Shown: positions 43,752 to 53,738, counted from the first letter of the stretch. The stretch: 64,000 nt of DNA from Treponema sp. (GCA_022510925.1 JAFLSO010000007.1:1-64000); one strand, 5' to 3'. Notes: generated by a model from the letters alone, not told the origin. Translations and numbers: made by a program.

Positions 43752-45654
43752 GAAAAAAGTTGTGGTCGCGTTTGACTCCGCGACGATGAGGACACTTATA
43801 ACGCAGACCCTTGTCTTCCACGGATTTGATGTGACAGAGACATCCGACGGCCTTGAGACTCTGGAGAAAGTTTACACGGACTCCCCCGATGCGGTGGTGA
43901 TGTATTACGACCTGCCTGTGATAGCGGGCTTCAGTCTTTCCAGAATCATAAAGAACACGGCAAGGATGCGCAGCACGGCGGTCATAATCTGCACCACGGA
44001 AGAGAACAGCGTTGTAAGTTTCTGGAACGAGAACAGCCAGGGCGACCTGCTTTTCATTCTGGACGGAGAGAATACGGGCGAGCTTGTGGGCAAGATACTG
44101 GACCTGTGCCCGGATGACGCTGAGTCTGCCGACAGCGCCCCTGATTCTGACGCGGGCTCAAAGAATACCGGCAGAAAATCAAAGGACGCTAAGAAAGCGT
44201 TTGTGGCAAAGGACGAGCTTGCCCGCACTATAATAAACGCTTACGAGAAAGAGCTGTTCCAGCTTTACATAGTGCAGGACGCATTCAACAGCACGTCAAA
44301 GAACATGGAGATAAGTTTCCTTGCGCGCCAGATGATTCAGCAGCTGCGCGGAGTATACAATTATGACGCCATGGCCGTAATCGTGAACGACGAGGAGCTT
44401 CATGAATTCATAGAGAGCGAGAGGTACATAACACAGGCAGACATAGAGGATTTCAGGACAATCTGCCATTCTGACTTCGCGGCGGTGGTTCCTGACCGGC
44501 GGGAGTATAACTGGCATGACGAGAACGTGCACGGCGCAGTGCGCATAAACAAAAGCCGCGCGGTGGGAAAACTCAGAAGCTATGAATTCTTCCCCAAGGA
44601 GGAGGGCGGCAATAAATCCATAACACTGCACATAGCCAGCTGCTCATCCGAGACCATGAATTCGCGCACGTCAGAGCGGCTTAATTTTTTCGCGCGCGTT
44701 TACTCGCAGCTGTTCGAGAAGGCCCTGCTGTTCCGCCATCTGCACACCTCGGAGGAGAAGATGTACAAGGCGTTCAGCAGGTTCCTGCCGCCTAAGATTA
44801 TAGACGGTATAGTGGCGGGAGATGACTCCGCGATTGCCACCGTGGGCGAGAAACGGCAGGTGGCGATTCTGATAGCGGACATAAGAAAGTTCACCACCAT
44901 AAGCGAGGTGAACCAGCCTGAGACCATAGTGGATTTTCTGAACAGCTATTTTACCGTGATGGGCTCAATCATAAAGAAGCACGGGGGCACCATAGATAAA
45001 TTCATGGGAGACGCCATAATGGCCATGTTCGGGGCGCCTGAGAGCTATGAGGATAACGGTAAGCGCGCGGCATTCGCGGCACTTGAGATGCTGGACGCAT
45101 TGAAAACCCTGGACACTTCCATGCTGATTATGCCTCCCGGAATTTCATTTAACATAGGCATAGGCATAAATTACGGCCAGCCCATCGTGGGCGCCATAGG
45201 CAGCGATGAGAAAAAAGAATACACTGTCATAGGAGATGATGTGAACGTCGCGTCCCGTCTGGAGGGACTTACGAAAATTTACGGAACTCCCATAATTATA
45301 TCAGAGTCCGTGAAAAAAGATCTGGACATTCATCCGTCCTCAGGATTTTTGCCGCTTAAGTATTTTACGCGTCACATAGATAATGTGAAGGTCAAGGGAA
45401 AGTCTCACGCTGTGGGCGTCTACGAGCTTGCTCCGCTGGAGGACCGCTACAGCGAGGATTTTCTGAGCACATACGACAAGGCGCTGAGCCAGTATCTTAT
45501 AGGAAATTTCAACAGCGCCATGGAATATTTTAACGGCGCCCTGAGGGAGTGTCCCGGCAATAAGTGCGCGGCTGTGATGCTGGACAGGTGCAGGGAATTC
45601 ATAAAGAATCGTCCTGAGGACTGGGACGGCGCTGTGGTTCTTACAACCAAATAA
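43741..45654 (+). CDS. Class III adenylate cyclase with N-terminal pseudo-receiver
   Basis: The 637-residue protein starts with GTG, 7 bases after AAGGAG. Residues 5-115 form a CheY-like domain whose phospho-acceptor is Tyr55 in place of Asp (VVMYYDLPVIAG) and whose acidic pair reads F-D. A linker and a GAF-like region (about 155-345) precede a class III cyclase domain (about 375-550). The cyclase has both metal Asp (ADIRKFT, MGDAIMAMFG), the adenine-selecting Lys and Asp (IDKFMGD, IGDDVN) and the N-x3-R pair (NVASR). It should make cyclic AMP in the cytoplasm. The C terminus looks TPR-like. It sits between the hybrid CheA and four receptors. Confidence 0.88.
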   Translation: MSTKKKVVVAFDSATMRTLITQTLVFHGFDVTETSDGLETLEKVYTDSPDAVVMYYDLPVIAGFSLSRIIKNTARMRSTAVIICTTEENSVVSFWNENSQGDLLFILDGENTGELVGKILDLCPDDAESADSAPDSDAGSKNTGRKSKDAKKAFVAKDELARTIINAYEKELFQLYIVQDAFNSTSKNMEISFLARQMIQQLRGVYNYDAMAVIVNDEELHEFIESERYITQADIEDFRTICHSDFAAVVPDRREYNWHDENVHGAVRINKSRAVGKLRSYEFFPKEEGGNKSITLHIASCSSETMNSRTSERLNFFARVYSQLFEKALLFRHLHTSEEKMYKAFSRFLPPKIIDGIVAGDDSAIATVGEKRQVAILIADIRKFTTISEVNQPETIVDFLNSYFTVMGSIIKKHGGTIDKFMGDAIMAMFGAPESYEDNGKRAAFAALEMLDALKTLDTSMLIMPPGISFNIGIGINYGQPIVGAIGSDEKKEYTVIGDDVNVASRLEGLTKIYGTPIIISESVKKDLDIHPSSGFLPLKYFTRHIDNVKVKGKSHAVGVYELAPLEDRYSEDFLSTYDKALSQYLIGNFNSAMEYFNGALRECPGNKCAAVMLDRCREFIKNRPEDWDGAVVLTTK

Positions 45655-45665
45655 GGAACGGTCAG

Positions 45666-47414
45666 ATGGCTAGGAACGAGAAAACTTTTGAGTTACAGAT
45701 GATGGACACGGGCCGCGTGCCCAATATGCTTGCGGGCGCCATAATCGCATGCTATATGTTCTATTTTTCCGGCATACAGTTCAGTGAGCTGGGGCCTGTG
45801 AGAATTCTGATAATGCTGTCCATGGTGCTGCTCATGGCGGTAGTGGGACAGTTCCTTATAGCGCCGAACACGAACAGGTTCATAACCAAAAGCATATCGC
45901 AGCGCCTGATGCCGCAGGATAATGCTGAGCTCAATGATTCTGAGCGCACTGATTTAGTGCGTGACCTCATGCGGTGCCCCATTAAAATAGCGGTGCAGGT
46001 GACGCTTGTGTTCATCATTATCGTAGCGGTTGTCTCGCTGTCATATCTTTTCATAATACAGATAAACATCGTGTCACTGGAGATGTTTGTGGCGGGCGGA
46101 TTTTTCGGGGCATACAACGCGGGAATCCTTGCGTTCGCCTATGCGGAGCGCCTGTGCTCCAGGCACGCCAAGGAGCAGGTCCAGAAAGGCATAGACAGCG
46201 CGCGCGTAAGAAAGGAGCATTTCTACGGTGAGCGCATACAGCGCCGCGTTATGTTCTTCATCCTTATTCCTGTGGTCCTTGCGAACATGCTGCAAGTCGC
46301 GATGATTGTAAAGGGATATATGCAGGACATTGACGCGGGAAGGCACCTTCTGAACATGTTCCTCATGATTCTTCTGAATTCCGCCGTCACTTGCATACTT
46401 GAGGTTTTTCTTTACACGGGAATCACAAAATCCACGTCGCAGCTTACGGCCACTATGGAGAACGTGGTGAACAACGGGCTTAAGCAGCATGTGTACATTC
46501 CCACTGACTTGGCGAATGAGATAGCGTATAATCTTTTCTCCGTGAATGAGATCATAAGCTATCTGCAGTCTGTTACGGCGAACGCGCGGGAGACCGCTGA
46601 CAGCATAGGTGTGGCCACGGAGCGTCTTGCGGATGTGGCGTCAGAGAACGCGTCCATAAGCGAGCGTCAGGATTCCAGCGTAAAAGAGTGCCTCCTCTCC
46701 ATGGAGGATGTGAAGGAGCTCCTGAAAGACGTAACGTCTCACATCATAAAAGTGGGCGCGGCATCGGAGGATATAAGAAAAGGCATAGCGGAAGGATACG
46801 AGCTTCTGAACCTCAACATAAACAAAATGTCCGAGATTACGGACGCCAATCTGGAGACGGTGGCGGGCATAAAAGAGCTGGGCGAGAAAATAGAGAGCGT
46901 GTGGGAGATTATAAGCAGCATAGAGCACATCGCGGAGAAAACCAGGATGATAGCCTTTAACGCTGAGCTTGAGGCCACGGCGGCCGGCGAGAGCGGACAG
47001 AATTTCCACATAGTGGCTAACGAGATACGCCGTCTGGCCGCCACTATAACGGAGTCCATACGCGACATAAAGGAGAGCATAAAGAAAATCCAGGAGTCAT
47101 CTGACAACCTCATAGTCACCAGTGAGGGCGGAACGCAGAAAATCCGTGAGGGAAGCGAATTCTTTACGGGCCTGGAAGAGAACTTTGACGCGCTCAAAAC
47201 TACCAGCGAGGTGACGGCGGAAAGCTACGCCTCCATAGAGGAGATTACCGTGGCACAGGACACAAGCTTCATACAGATAAGCGCCACGTTAAGGCAGGTG
47301 AGCATAGGGTTCACGCAGTTCTCCAAGGCCGCGCAGCACATAAAGGATTCCGCCAAGAATCTGCGCTCCGTGGCGCTTGAGCTGGGCGGCATCAAAGCGG
47401 AGGGGGAAGCATGA
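45666..47414 (+). CDS. Atypical methyl-accepting chemotaxis protein 1 of 4
   Basis: The 582-residue protein has about six membrane helices in the first 250 residues (near 18-38, 43-65, 110-133, 138-160, 190-213, 225-248) and no sizeable periplasmic domain. A cytoplasmic coiled-coil signalling domain follows. The hairpin tip reads TRMIAFNAELEATAAGE, against the usual TNxLALNAAxEAARAGE. The position of the trimer-contact Arg (R388 in Tsr) is Ala. A conserved ERTDLVRDLM segment between helices 2 and 3 recurs in its paralogues. The stop overlaps the next receptor's ATG. Confidence 0.85.
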   Translation: MARNEKTFELQMMDTGRVPNMLAGAIIACYMFYFSGIQFSELGPVRILIMLSMVLLMAVVGQFLIAPNTNRFITKSISQRLMPQDNAELNDSERTDLVRDLMRCPIKIAVQVTLVFIIIVAVVSLSYLFIIQINIVSLEMFVAGGFFGAYNAGILAFAYAERLCSRHAKEQVQKGIDSARVRKEHFYGERIQRRVMFFILIPVVLANMLQVAMIVKGYMQDIDAGRHLLNMFLMILLNSAVTCILEVFLYTGITKSTSQLTATMENVVNNGLKQHVYIPTDLANEIAYNLFSVNEIISYLQSVTANARETADSIGVATERLADVASENASISERQDSSVKECLLSMEDVKELLKDVTSHIIKVGAASEDIRKGIAEGYELLNLNINKMSEITDANLETVAGIKELGEKIESVWEIISSIEHIAEKTRMIAFNAELEATAAGESGQNFHIVANEIRRLAATITESIRDIKESIKKIQESSDNLIVTSEGGTQKIREGSEFFTGLEENFDALKTTSEVTAESYASIEEITVAQDTSFIQISATLRQVSIGFTQFSKAAQHIKDSAKNLRSVALELGGIKAEGEA

Positions 47415-49267
47415 GCAAGAAGTTCCGTGATTTTTTCAGGCTCTCATATAATCCTGCCTCCAAAAAGAATTTTATATCTTTCCGCTCCTACATGGCCATG
47501 CTGGGACTGGCGCCCGCATTGTTCGCGGTGCTGGCGGTCTTTGTGTACGCCGTGATTTTCATTTCTTTCTCGCGGGAGACTCTGCTTGCGGCGGTCCTGA
47601 TGCAGGCGCTCATACTTCTTGCGTCGCTGGTTATTTTCTCTCCGCTCACTAACTATGCCATAACCCAGCGGCTCTCTAACCGCATAAACTACTGGATGGT
47701 CTCAGGACTTGACGAGAAAGGCAGGACCGAGCTTCTTAAGGCTGTGCTCTCATATCCCAGGAAAAAAGCCATGGAGACTTACGGGCATTTCTTTATCTGC
47801 TCCGTGGTGCTGGCTTTTTTATACAGGATGCTCCTGCACGTGGATTTTTTTGTGACTGTTCTGTTTTTCGCCACATGCCTGGTGTCGTCGTTCATAGCGA
47901 TGATTTTCTCCTTATACATAGCGGATGCGGTCTGCTCTGATTTGGCGGTGCGTATTGCCGGGCAGGGAATTTCCCAAGAAGCGATTATGGAGAAAAAATA
48001 CTTTGGAATACCGCTCTCCGTCTCATTCATACTTTACGTAATCATTCCCATAGTGCTGGCGGGAATGCTCTCTTTCCTCACTGCCAGACTGGGGTATACA
48101 CCCGTGGTCATTCACGAGAACGGAAAGATTGCCAGCCTTTATATTTCCTCTGCGGAGAAACTGGGCTTCGTCTACAGGGAGGTCCAGACCGGCACCATAC
48201 GAATCCTCCGCATGGTGTTCGTTAGCGCGGCGGACATCTGCCTGCTTTTCTTTACCGCCATCCTGTATTTCAGAAAACTGTCCAAAAGCTCCAGGCAGAT
48301 GAGCGATGCGTTCGAGTACATGATGAGCTTTACGTCGGAGGAGATTTATTTCCCCGTGGATTTTGCCACCGAGCTCTCATACACGCTCTATCTCATAAAC
48401 CGCACCATACTTTATTTCAGGGATCTGATAAGAAAAACCTCCGGTGTCAACGCCAGGATAAATCAGTCCGCGCTGGAGCTCTCCGGCGTCACTAAAGAGA
48501 CTGAGAGCACGGCCATAACCCAGTCCACGAATGTGGAGGAAATACTTGCCACCATGATGAACACCAGCACGCTTTCCAAGACCATAGAGGTTAAGGTGAA
48601 CGAGGTCATCACTGTGGCGAACAAAACCTCCACCGACATAAACGAGAATTTCAAGCGCATAAATGAAAACCTTTTCAAGATGCAGGAGATAACGGACTCA
48701 AACCAGAACACTATCCGCGGCATACAGACTCTTGCGAACAAAGTGAACGGAGTTAAGGAGATAGTGAACCTTATAGACAGCATGGCGGAGCAGACAAAAA
48801 TAATCGCGTTCAACGCAGAGCTTGAGGCGTGCAACACTGAGGATGACGAGAACAATTTTGTGAACGTCGCCATAGAGATAAGAAATCTGGCGGACCGCAC
48901 CATAGACCTTACGTCACAGATAAAATCCAAGATTGTGGAGATTCAGCTGTGCAATAAGTCGCTCATAGACGCCAGCAAGATGTGCATGAAAAAAATAAAT
49001 GACGGGAACACCCTCACATCAAGCCTTCAGAATAAGCTTTCCGGTGTGCAGAAAGCGGCCATAGTCACCACTGAGGACGCCAAGGAGATAGGAAATCTGG
49101 TCCTCAGGCAGACGTCTGCGTTCGACCAGATTGTGGCGGCGCTCTCCGGCATAAGCAAGGGCGTTAAGGCGTTTGAGGAATCATCACGGACCATAACCCT
49201 TACAATGGAAAAGCTGAAAACAGACTCAGCTCGTCTTGCAAGTATAAATACAGGAGCGAAGGAATGA
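47411..49267 (+). CDS. Atypical methyl-accepting chemotaxis protein 2 of 4
   Basis: The 618-residue paralogue has the same layout: six N-terminal membrane helices, then the signalling coiled coil. Its tip is the most divergent of the set: TKIIAFNAELEACNTEDDENN, where the Arg388 position is Asn and the usual acidic-glycine turn is replaced by an acidic stretch. The first cytoplasmic loop has RTELLKAVLSYP. A basic N terminus (SKKFRDFFRLSYNPASKKN) precedes helix 1. It overlaps both neighbours by four bases (ATGA), which indicates coupled translation and fixed stoichiometry. Confidence 0.83.
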   Translation: MSKKFRDFFRLSYNPASKKNFISFRSYMAMLGLAPALFAVLAVFVYAVIFISFSRETLLAAVLMQALILLASLVIFSPLTNYAITQRLSNRINYWMVSGLDEKGRTELLKAVLSYPRKKAMETYGHFFICSVVLAFLYRMLLHVDFFVTVLFFATCLVSSFIAMIFSLYIADAVCSDLAVRIAGQGISQEAIMEKKYFGIPLSVSFILYVIIPIVLAGMLSFLTARLGYTPVVIHENGKIASLYISSAEKLGFVYREVQTGTIRILRMVFVSAADICLLFFTAILYFRKLSKSSRQMSDAFEYMMSFTSEEIYFPVDFATELSYTLYLINRTILYFRDLIRKTSGVNARINQSALELSGVTKETESTAITQSTNVEEILATMMNTSTLSKTIEVKVNEVITVANKTSTDINENFKRINENLFKMQEITDSNQNTIRGIQTLANKVNGVKEIVNLIDSMAEQTKIIAFNAELEACNTEDDENNFVNVAIEIRNLADRTIDLTSQIKSKIVEIQLCNKSLIDASKMCMKKINDGNTLTSSLQNKLSGVQKAAIVTTEDAKEIGNLVLRQTSAFDQIVAALSGISKGVKAFEESSRTITLTMEKLKTDSARLASINTGAKE

Positions 49268-51024
49268 CGTTTGAAAGAAGAATTATAAGAAGCAGTTTTT
49301 TACCTGACGTAGTGTCGGCGATGGTTATTTTTTGCTACGCTATGCTTTCTGTCCTGGTTGTGGACGGGATGGATTTTATGGTTTTTGTTAAGGCCGCCGT
49401 CGCCACCATAACGATGCTTGTTGTGGCGCAGTTTATGATAGCGCCTGTAATCGATCACTTTTTGTACCGCGGGGTCTCCCGCCGTTTCGAGCAGTTCAAG
49501 AAAGGCGCGCTGAACGAGCAGGAGCGCACGGAGCTTTTGGAGCGCCTGATGCAGTATCCGTTCATTTGCGCGGTCTATACCTCCGTGTACTTCATACTCG
49601 GCTCCATAGGTCTGTTCACCGTGGTGTACGTGAACCTGGACATGCCTCTGGCGCTGAGCGTGCTTATCCTGTGCGAGTGTCTGTTCGGCTCATATTTCAG
49701 CGCGCTCTGCGGATATTTCTACAGCAACAAAATCTGCTCGTCCTGCGCCATAGAGATAGTGCAGGCTGGCGTGGACAAAAAATATGTGATGGCTAAAAAA
49801 TATTTCGGCACGCGCATCAAGTCCCAGATAATGATATACGTGGCCATTCCCATCATATCCGCCACGATTATAACTGCCATGGTTCTTACGGTGGGCTTCC
49901 TTCTGGAGTCCAGCAACGGTGATTACGTCTGGTCCGACAGGAGTACGCAGTTCAGGCGCATGGGGCTCACCTGCGTCATGAATCTGGTCATAGAAGTTTC
50001 CCTTGTGCTTCTGTTTTTTAAGCGCATACACCTGAACAACAAGAGGATGAACACAGTCCTTAAGTCCATGCAGGGAAAATCCATAACCACAGTGAGCCTT
50101 CTGGATACGGACGTGGAGGATGAGATTTCCTACAATCATTTTCTGGTGAACCAGATGCTTTTGTTCCTGCGCTCCATACTTTCAGGCTCCGCTGAGATAG
50201 GGCAGGAGATAAATAAATTCTCGCTCAATCTTATGACGGTCTCTAATGAGACTGAGAGCACCGCCATAGAGCAGTCCACCGGAATCAGCGAGATTGTCTC
50301 CACCATGGAGAACGCGAGCCAGGCGTCACGGAGCATAGAGGAGCACATAGCGCAGGTTTCATCCATAGCCACCGAGACCGCCTCTGATGTTTTCAGCGGC
50401 TCCCAGGTCCTTCAGGAGAACCTGGCCAAAATGCGGCAGATAGAGCAGTCCAACGAGGACACCATAAGCGGCATCCGCGATCTTAGCGAGAAAATAAACA
50501 GCATCTGGGAGATAGTGAACATAATAAATTCCATTGCCGATCAGACAAAGATTATCGCGTTCAACGCGGAGCTTGAGGCGACCGGCGTGAATAACGGCAA
50601 TAAGAATTTCCGGAATGTGGCGAACGAGATACGCCGTCTGGCTAACAGCACCATGGACAGCACGCACGAGATAAAGCAGCGCATAAACGAGATGCAGGCC
50701 GCCGCGGATTCCCTCATAAAATCCTCGCAGAGCAGCACCTCCCAGATACGTAACGGCATGCAGATAGCGCACAGCCTTGAGGAAAGGTTCATAAACATAA
50801 ACATTTCCGCGGACCAGAACGCCGCGTCCGCTGAGGAGATAAAAAGGCTCGTGAACCAGCAGACAGTGGCCTTTGAGCAGATAGTGAAGACTTTGCAGCA
50901 GATAAGCACCGGAATACAGAATTTCTCTGTCACCACACGCACCATAATCGACACGTCCGACATGCTCGGCCAGAGCGCAAAGGAGCTGGAGAGCATCGCA
51001 GAGAATTCCGTGCAAGGAGAATAA
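49264..51024 (+). CDS. Atypical methyl-accepting chemotaxis protein 3 of 4
   Basis: The 586-residue paralogue has six N-terminal membrane helices, the loop motif ERTELLERLMQYPFI and a C-terminal signalling domain. The tip reads TKIIAFNAELEATGVNNGNKN, with Gly at the Arg388 position. EQSTGISEIVSTMENAS and the closing EQIVKTLQQISTGIQ are typical MCP coiled-coil heptads. No extracytoplasmic sensor domain is large enough to bind a ligand by itself, so sensing may occur within the membrane or through helices. Confidence 0.85.
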   Translation: MTFERRIIRSSFLPDVVSAMVIFCYAMLSVLVVDGMDFMVFVKAAVATITMLVVAQFMIAPVIDHFLYRGVSRRFEQFKKGALNEQERTELLERLMQYPFICAVYTSVYFILGSIGLFTVVYVNLDMPLALSVLILCECLFGSYFSALCGYFYSNKICSSCAIEIVQAGVDKKYVMAKKYFGTRIKSQIMIYVAIPIISATIITAMVLTVGFLLESSNGDYVWSDRSTQFRRMGLTCVMNLVIEVSLVLLFFKRIHLNNKRMNTVLKSMQGKSITTVSLLDTDVEDEISYNHFLVNQMLLFLRSILSGSAEIGQEINKFSLNLMTVSNETESTAIEQSTGISEIVSTMENASQASRSIEEHIAQVSSIATETASDVFSGSQVLQENLAKMRQIEQSNEDTISGIRDLSEKINSIWEIVNIINSIADQTKIIAFNAELEATGVNNGNKNFRNVANEIRRLANSTMDSTHEIKQRINEMQAAADSLIKSSQSSTSQIRNGMQIAHSLEERFININISADQNAASAEEIKRLVNQQTVAFEQIVKTLQQISTGIQNFSVTTRTIIDTSDMLGQSAKELESIAENSVQGE

Positions 51025-51026
51025 TC

Positions 51027-52811
51027 ATGAGAGAAGAGAAAAAGGTTCCGTTTATAAAACAGATTTTTAAGGCCGGGATGCCGGTGAATTTGGGCTCCGC
51101 TTTCCTGGTGTTCTTCTTCTCTGTTTTTTTCATGAACATGCATCTCTACCAGTTCCCGTGGGCGCTTCTTGTCGTGAGCATAATAATTTTTGTGGCGGAA
51201 TTCGCCGTGTCCCCCATAGTGAACAATCTGCTCACCGTAAGGCTTTCCAAGGACCTGGAGGCATGGGAGGCCGGTAAGTATAATTCCGCGGAGGAGCGCA
51301 CGGAGCTTTTCGAGCGCCTTATGCGCTATCCGTTCATAAAAGGCATAGAGACGTTCCTGTTCTTTGTGGTGTGCGCAGTAATCCTGTGCCTGAGCTACAG
51401 ATGGGTTCCGCAGATTGCCGTCTCATGGAAAGTCGCATGGCAGTCTTTGTTCGCGTGCCTGTTCGGATCGTACTGCGCGTTCCTTATGTCCATGGCCTAT
51501 TCCGAGCGCATAAGCATAAAATTCGCGGAGCGCATAGTCGCGCAGGGAGTGGACGCGCAGGTGGTGGCAAAGAAGAGGCATTTTGGAATTACGCTCACAA
51601 TCCGCACCATTCTGTTTTTGATTCTGCCCGCGTTTGAGACAAATGCCCTGTTCATGATTATACTGGGCCAGAGCTACGAGGAGCTTAACGGCGAGATTCT
51701 TTCGCACGGTGAGCAGATTCTGCGTATGTGCGTCCTGGCGCTCATAAATGTGGGGCTCTGCATACTGCTCACGGTTCTTTACTACAGGCAGATAAGGCTC
51801 ACTAACTCCAAGCTGCGCCACACGATTACACGCATGCTCTCAACCCATGACATGAATGTGAGCGCGCCTACAAGCATAGCGGACTCCATGCAGTACAATG
51901 TGTTCACGCTGAATCAGGCCGTGGCGCGCTTCAATGAGCTTCTGAGCCGGGCGGCCTCCATCGGGGATTCAGTCAAAAAGACAACGGACAATCTTTCTGT
52001 AATCGCAAAGGAGCTTTCCTCCACATCGCTTGAGCAGAGCGCCGACGTAAAGGAGATACTCACGACCATGGAGGACACGAACGCGTTCTCACAGAATATC
52101 GCGGGCCGCATAGAGAAAGTCTCCTACGGCACTGACAGCACAAAGGATGATGTGAGCGCGGGCTTTGACGTGCTCAGGCAGAACATACAGCAGATGGAGG
52201 CTATCAGCGAGTCGAATAAAATCATAACGGAGGGAATACGCTCGCTGGGGCAGCAGATAGACAGCATAGGCGATGTGGTTACTCTGATAAATGATGTGGC
52301 GGACCAGACCAGAATAATAGCGTTCAACGCCGAGCTGGAGGCAGTCAGCGCGGGAGATGAGGGACGGAACTTTCATATAGTCGCCACGGAGATAAGGCGC
52401 CTTGCCAACAGCACCATGAATTCAGTCCACGAGATACAGAAATACATAGAGACCATTCAGACGGCATCCAAGAATCTTATAGGCTCATCGGAGAGCGGAA
52501 CGCGGTACATTCAGGAGGAGACCAGAACCTCCAAGGATCTGGAGAAACACTTTACCGCCATACAAAAATCCGCGGAGGAGACCTCCGTCAAAGCGGCCGA
52601 GATTACAAGCATAATATCGCAGCAGACATCATCATTCAATCAGATTGTGATTACGCTCAGGCAGATAAGCGCCGGCATAGAGAGTTTCACTGTGTCCACA
52701 AAATCCATATCTGACACGGCAAGCCAGATGCAGGATGCCGCCACACGGCTCTCAAACCTGCAGAACGAGGGCTCCGATGACAATGTGTTCGGCGGCGCAA
52801 AGCCTGAATGA
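51027..52811 (+). CDS. Atypical methyl-accepting chemotaxis protein 4 of 4
   Basis: The 594-residue paralogue is the last gene of the operon, 2 bases after receptor 3. It has six N-terminal membrane helices, ERTELFERLMRYPFI between helices 2 and 3, and a signalling tip TRIIAFNAELEAVSAGDEGRN with Ser at the Arg388 position. The overall heptad pattern and NEIRRLA-like descending segment (TEIRRLANST) match the other three. It converges on an M28 peptidase gene with only 18 bases between stops. Confidence 0.85.
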   Translation: MREEKKVPFIKQIFKAGMPVNLGSAFLVFFFSVFFMNMHLYQFPWALLVVSIIIFVAEFAVSPIVNNLLTVRLSKDLEAWEAGKYNSAEERTELFERLMRYPFIKGIETFLFFVVCAVILCLSYRWVPQIAVSWKVAWQSLFACLFGSYCAFLMSMAYSERISIKFAERIVAQGVDAQVVAKKRHFGITLTIRTILFLILPAFETNALFMIILGQSYEELNGEILSHGEQILRMCVLALINVGLCILLTVLYYRQIRLTNSKLRHTITRMLSTHDMNVSAPTSIADSMQYNVFTLNQAVARFNELLSRAASIGDSVKKTTDNLSVIAKELSSTSLEQSADVKEILTTMEDTNAFSQNIAGRIEKVSYGTDSTKDDVSAGFDVLRQNIQQMEAISESNKIITEGIRSLGQQIDSIGDVVTLINDVADQTRIIAFNAELEAVSAGDEGRNFHIVATEIRRLANSTMNSVHEIQKYIETIQTASKNLIGSSESGTRYIQEETRTSKDLEKHFTAIQKSAEETSVKAAEITSIISQQTSSFNQIVITLRQISAGIESFTVSTKSISDTASQMQDAATRLSNLQNEGSDDNVFGGAKPE

Positions 52812-52829
52812 GATTCTGGTGCGGATGTT

Positions 52830-53732
52830 CTACGCGGGAGTGTTTAAGTCCGCCAGAGTGCGCAGTATATTTGCCATCACCGCGAAGCTTTCCTGCGTGA
52901 GGGAGCTTTCGTTGTCCTGCGGTGTGTGGAAAAGGCGCCATGTTTTTGGCATGCGCTCCTTATACGCATAGTCCGGAATGTGGTTCTGAAGCCTCTCCTG
53001 CCTGCTTTTCATACGGTTAAGCACCGCGTCCTCAAGCCCTTTTTCCTGTATAAGCTCGCGGGCATAAAGGGATGCCTCCTCCGCGGGCAGCATGGTCACG
53101 GCCACGGCGGGAATGCCGCACGCCAGGAAAGACGCGTTGTCGCTGTAAGGCACAGGCAGGCACATCCATCTTCCGGGGCTTGCCCTCTGCAAAAGCCTCT
53201 GCGTCCTTGTGTGCAAATCCGTGAACTGCGCCAGGAATTTCTTGTCAGTTCCCGGGGGCAGGTCCGAGCGGGAAAGAACGGGAACCTCTCCTCTGCCGCA
53301 GGAATCGAACACGTACACGTCATCATTTTTTATGCCGAGCCTTTTGTACACGCTTGCGATTCCGTATGCGCCCTGACCTGACACGCCGGTGCTCCAGCCG
53401 AGCTCCTCTCCGTCAGTGAAAAAAATGCGCACGTTGTGAAAGACCGGATACTGTGAGAGCTCCACCGCCCAGTTCATTATCTGCCAGTCCGCGGCGGAGT
53501 TATCATTTGCACCGGGACTGTCCGGCACGCGGTCGTAATGCGCTATCACCGTCTTGATTTTAAACTGCGGGTTGTATGCGGATTTTGCGAATTGCACCAG
53601 AATATGATTCTTTCCGTCTATGACCAGTTTGTTTGACTCTATGCCGCGACTTTTAAGCCAGTCCTGTATGAACTTGCAGCGGTCTGCTCCGGGGACTATG
53701 TACTGCTGGAATTCTTGCGGTAGAAAACTCAT
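52830..53732 (-). CDS. M28-family zinc aminopeptidase-like protein
   Basis: The 300-residue protein shows the co-catalytic zinc site of M28 peptidases: H65 and D67 in IAHYD, D77 in GANDNSAAD, and E109-E110 in FTDGEELG, with a later DSCGRGE segment. No signal peptide is seen, so it may be cytoplasmic. The length suits a minimal M28 core. The start at 53732 is preceded by a perfect TATAAT 6 bases upstream and no ribosome-binding site, implying a leaderless mRNA. Confidence 0.85.
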   Translation of the reverse strand: MSFLPQEFQQYIVPGADRCKFIQDWLKSRGIESNKLVIDGKNHILVQFAKSAYNPQFKIKTVIAHYDRVPDSPGANDNSAADWQIMNWAVELSQYPVFHNVRIFFTDGEELGWSTGVSGQGAYGIASVYKRLGIKNDDVYVFDSCGRGEVPVLSRSDLPPGTDKKFLAQFTDLHTRTQRLLQRASPGRWMCLPVPYSDNASFLACGIPAVAVTMLPAEEASLYARELIQEKGLEDAVLNRMKSRQERLQNHIPDYAYKERMPKTWRLFHTPQDNESSLTQESFAVMANILRTLADLNTPA

Positions 53733-53738
53733 GCGTAT

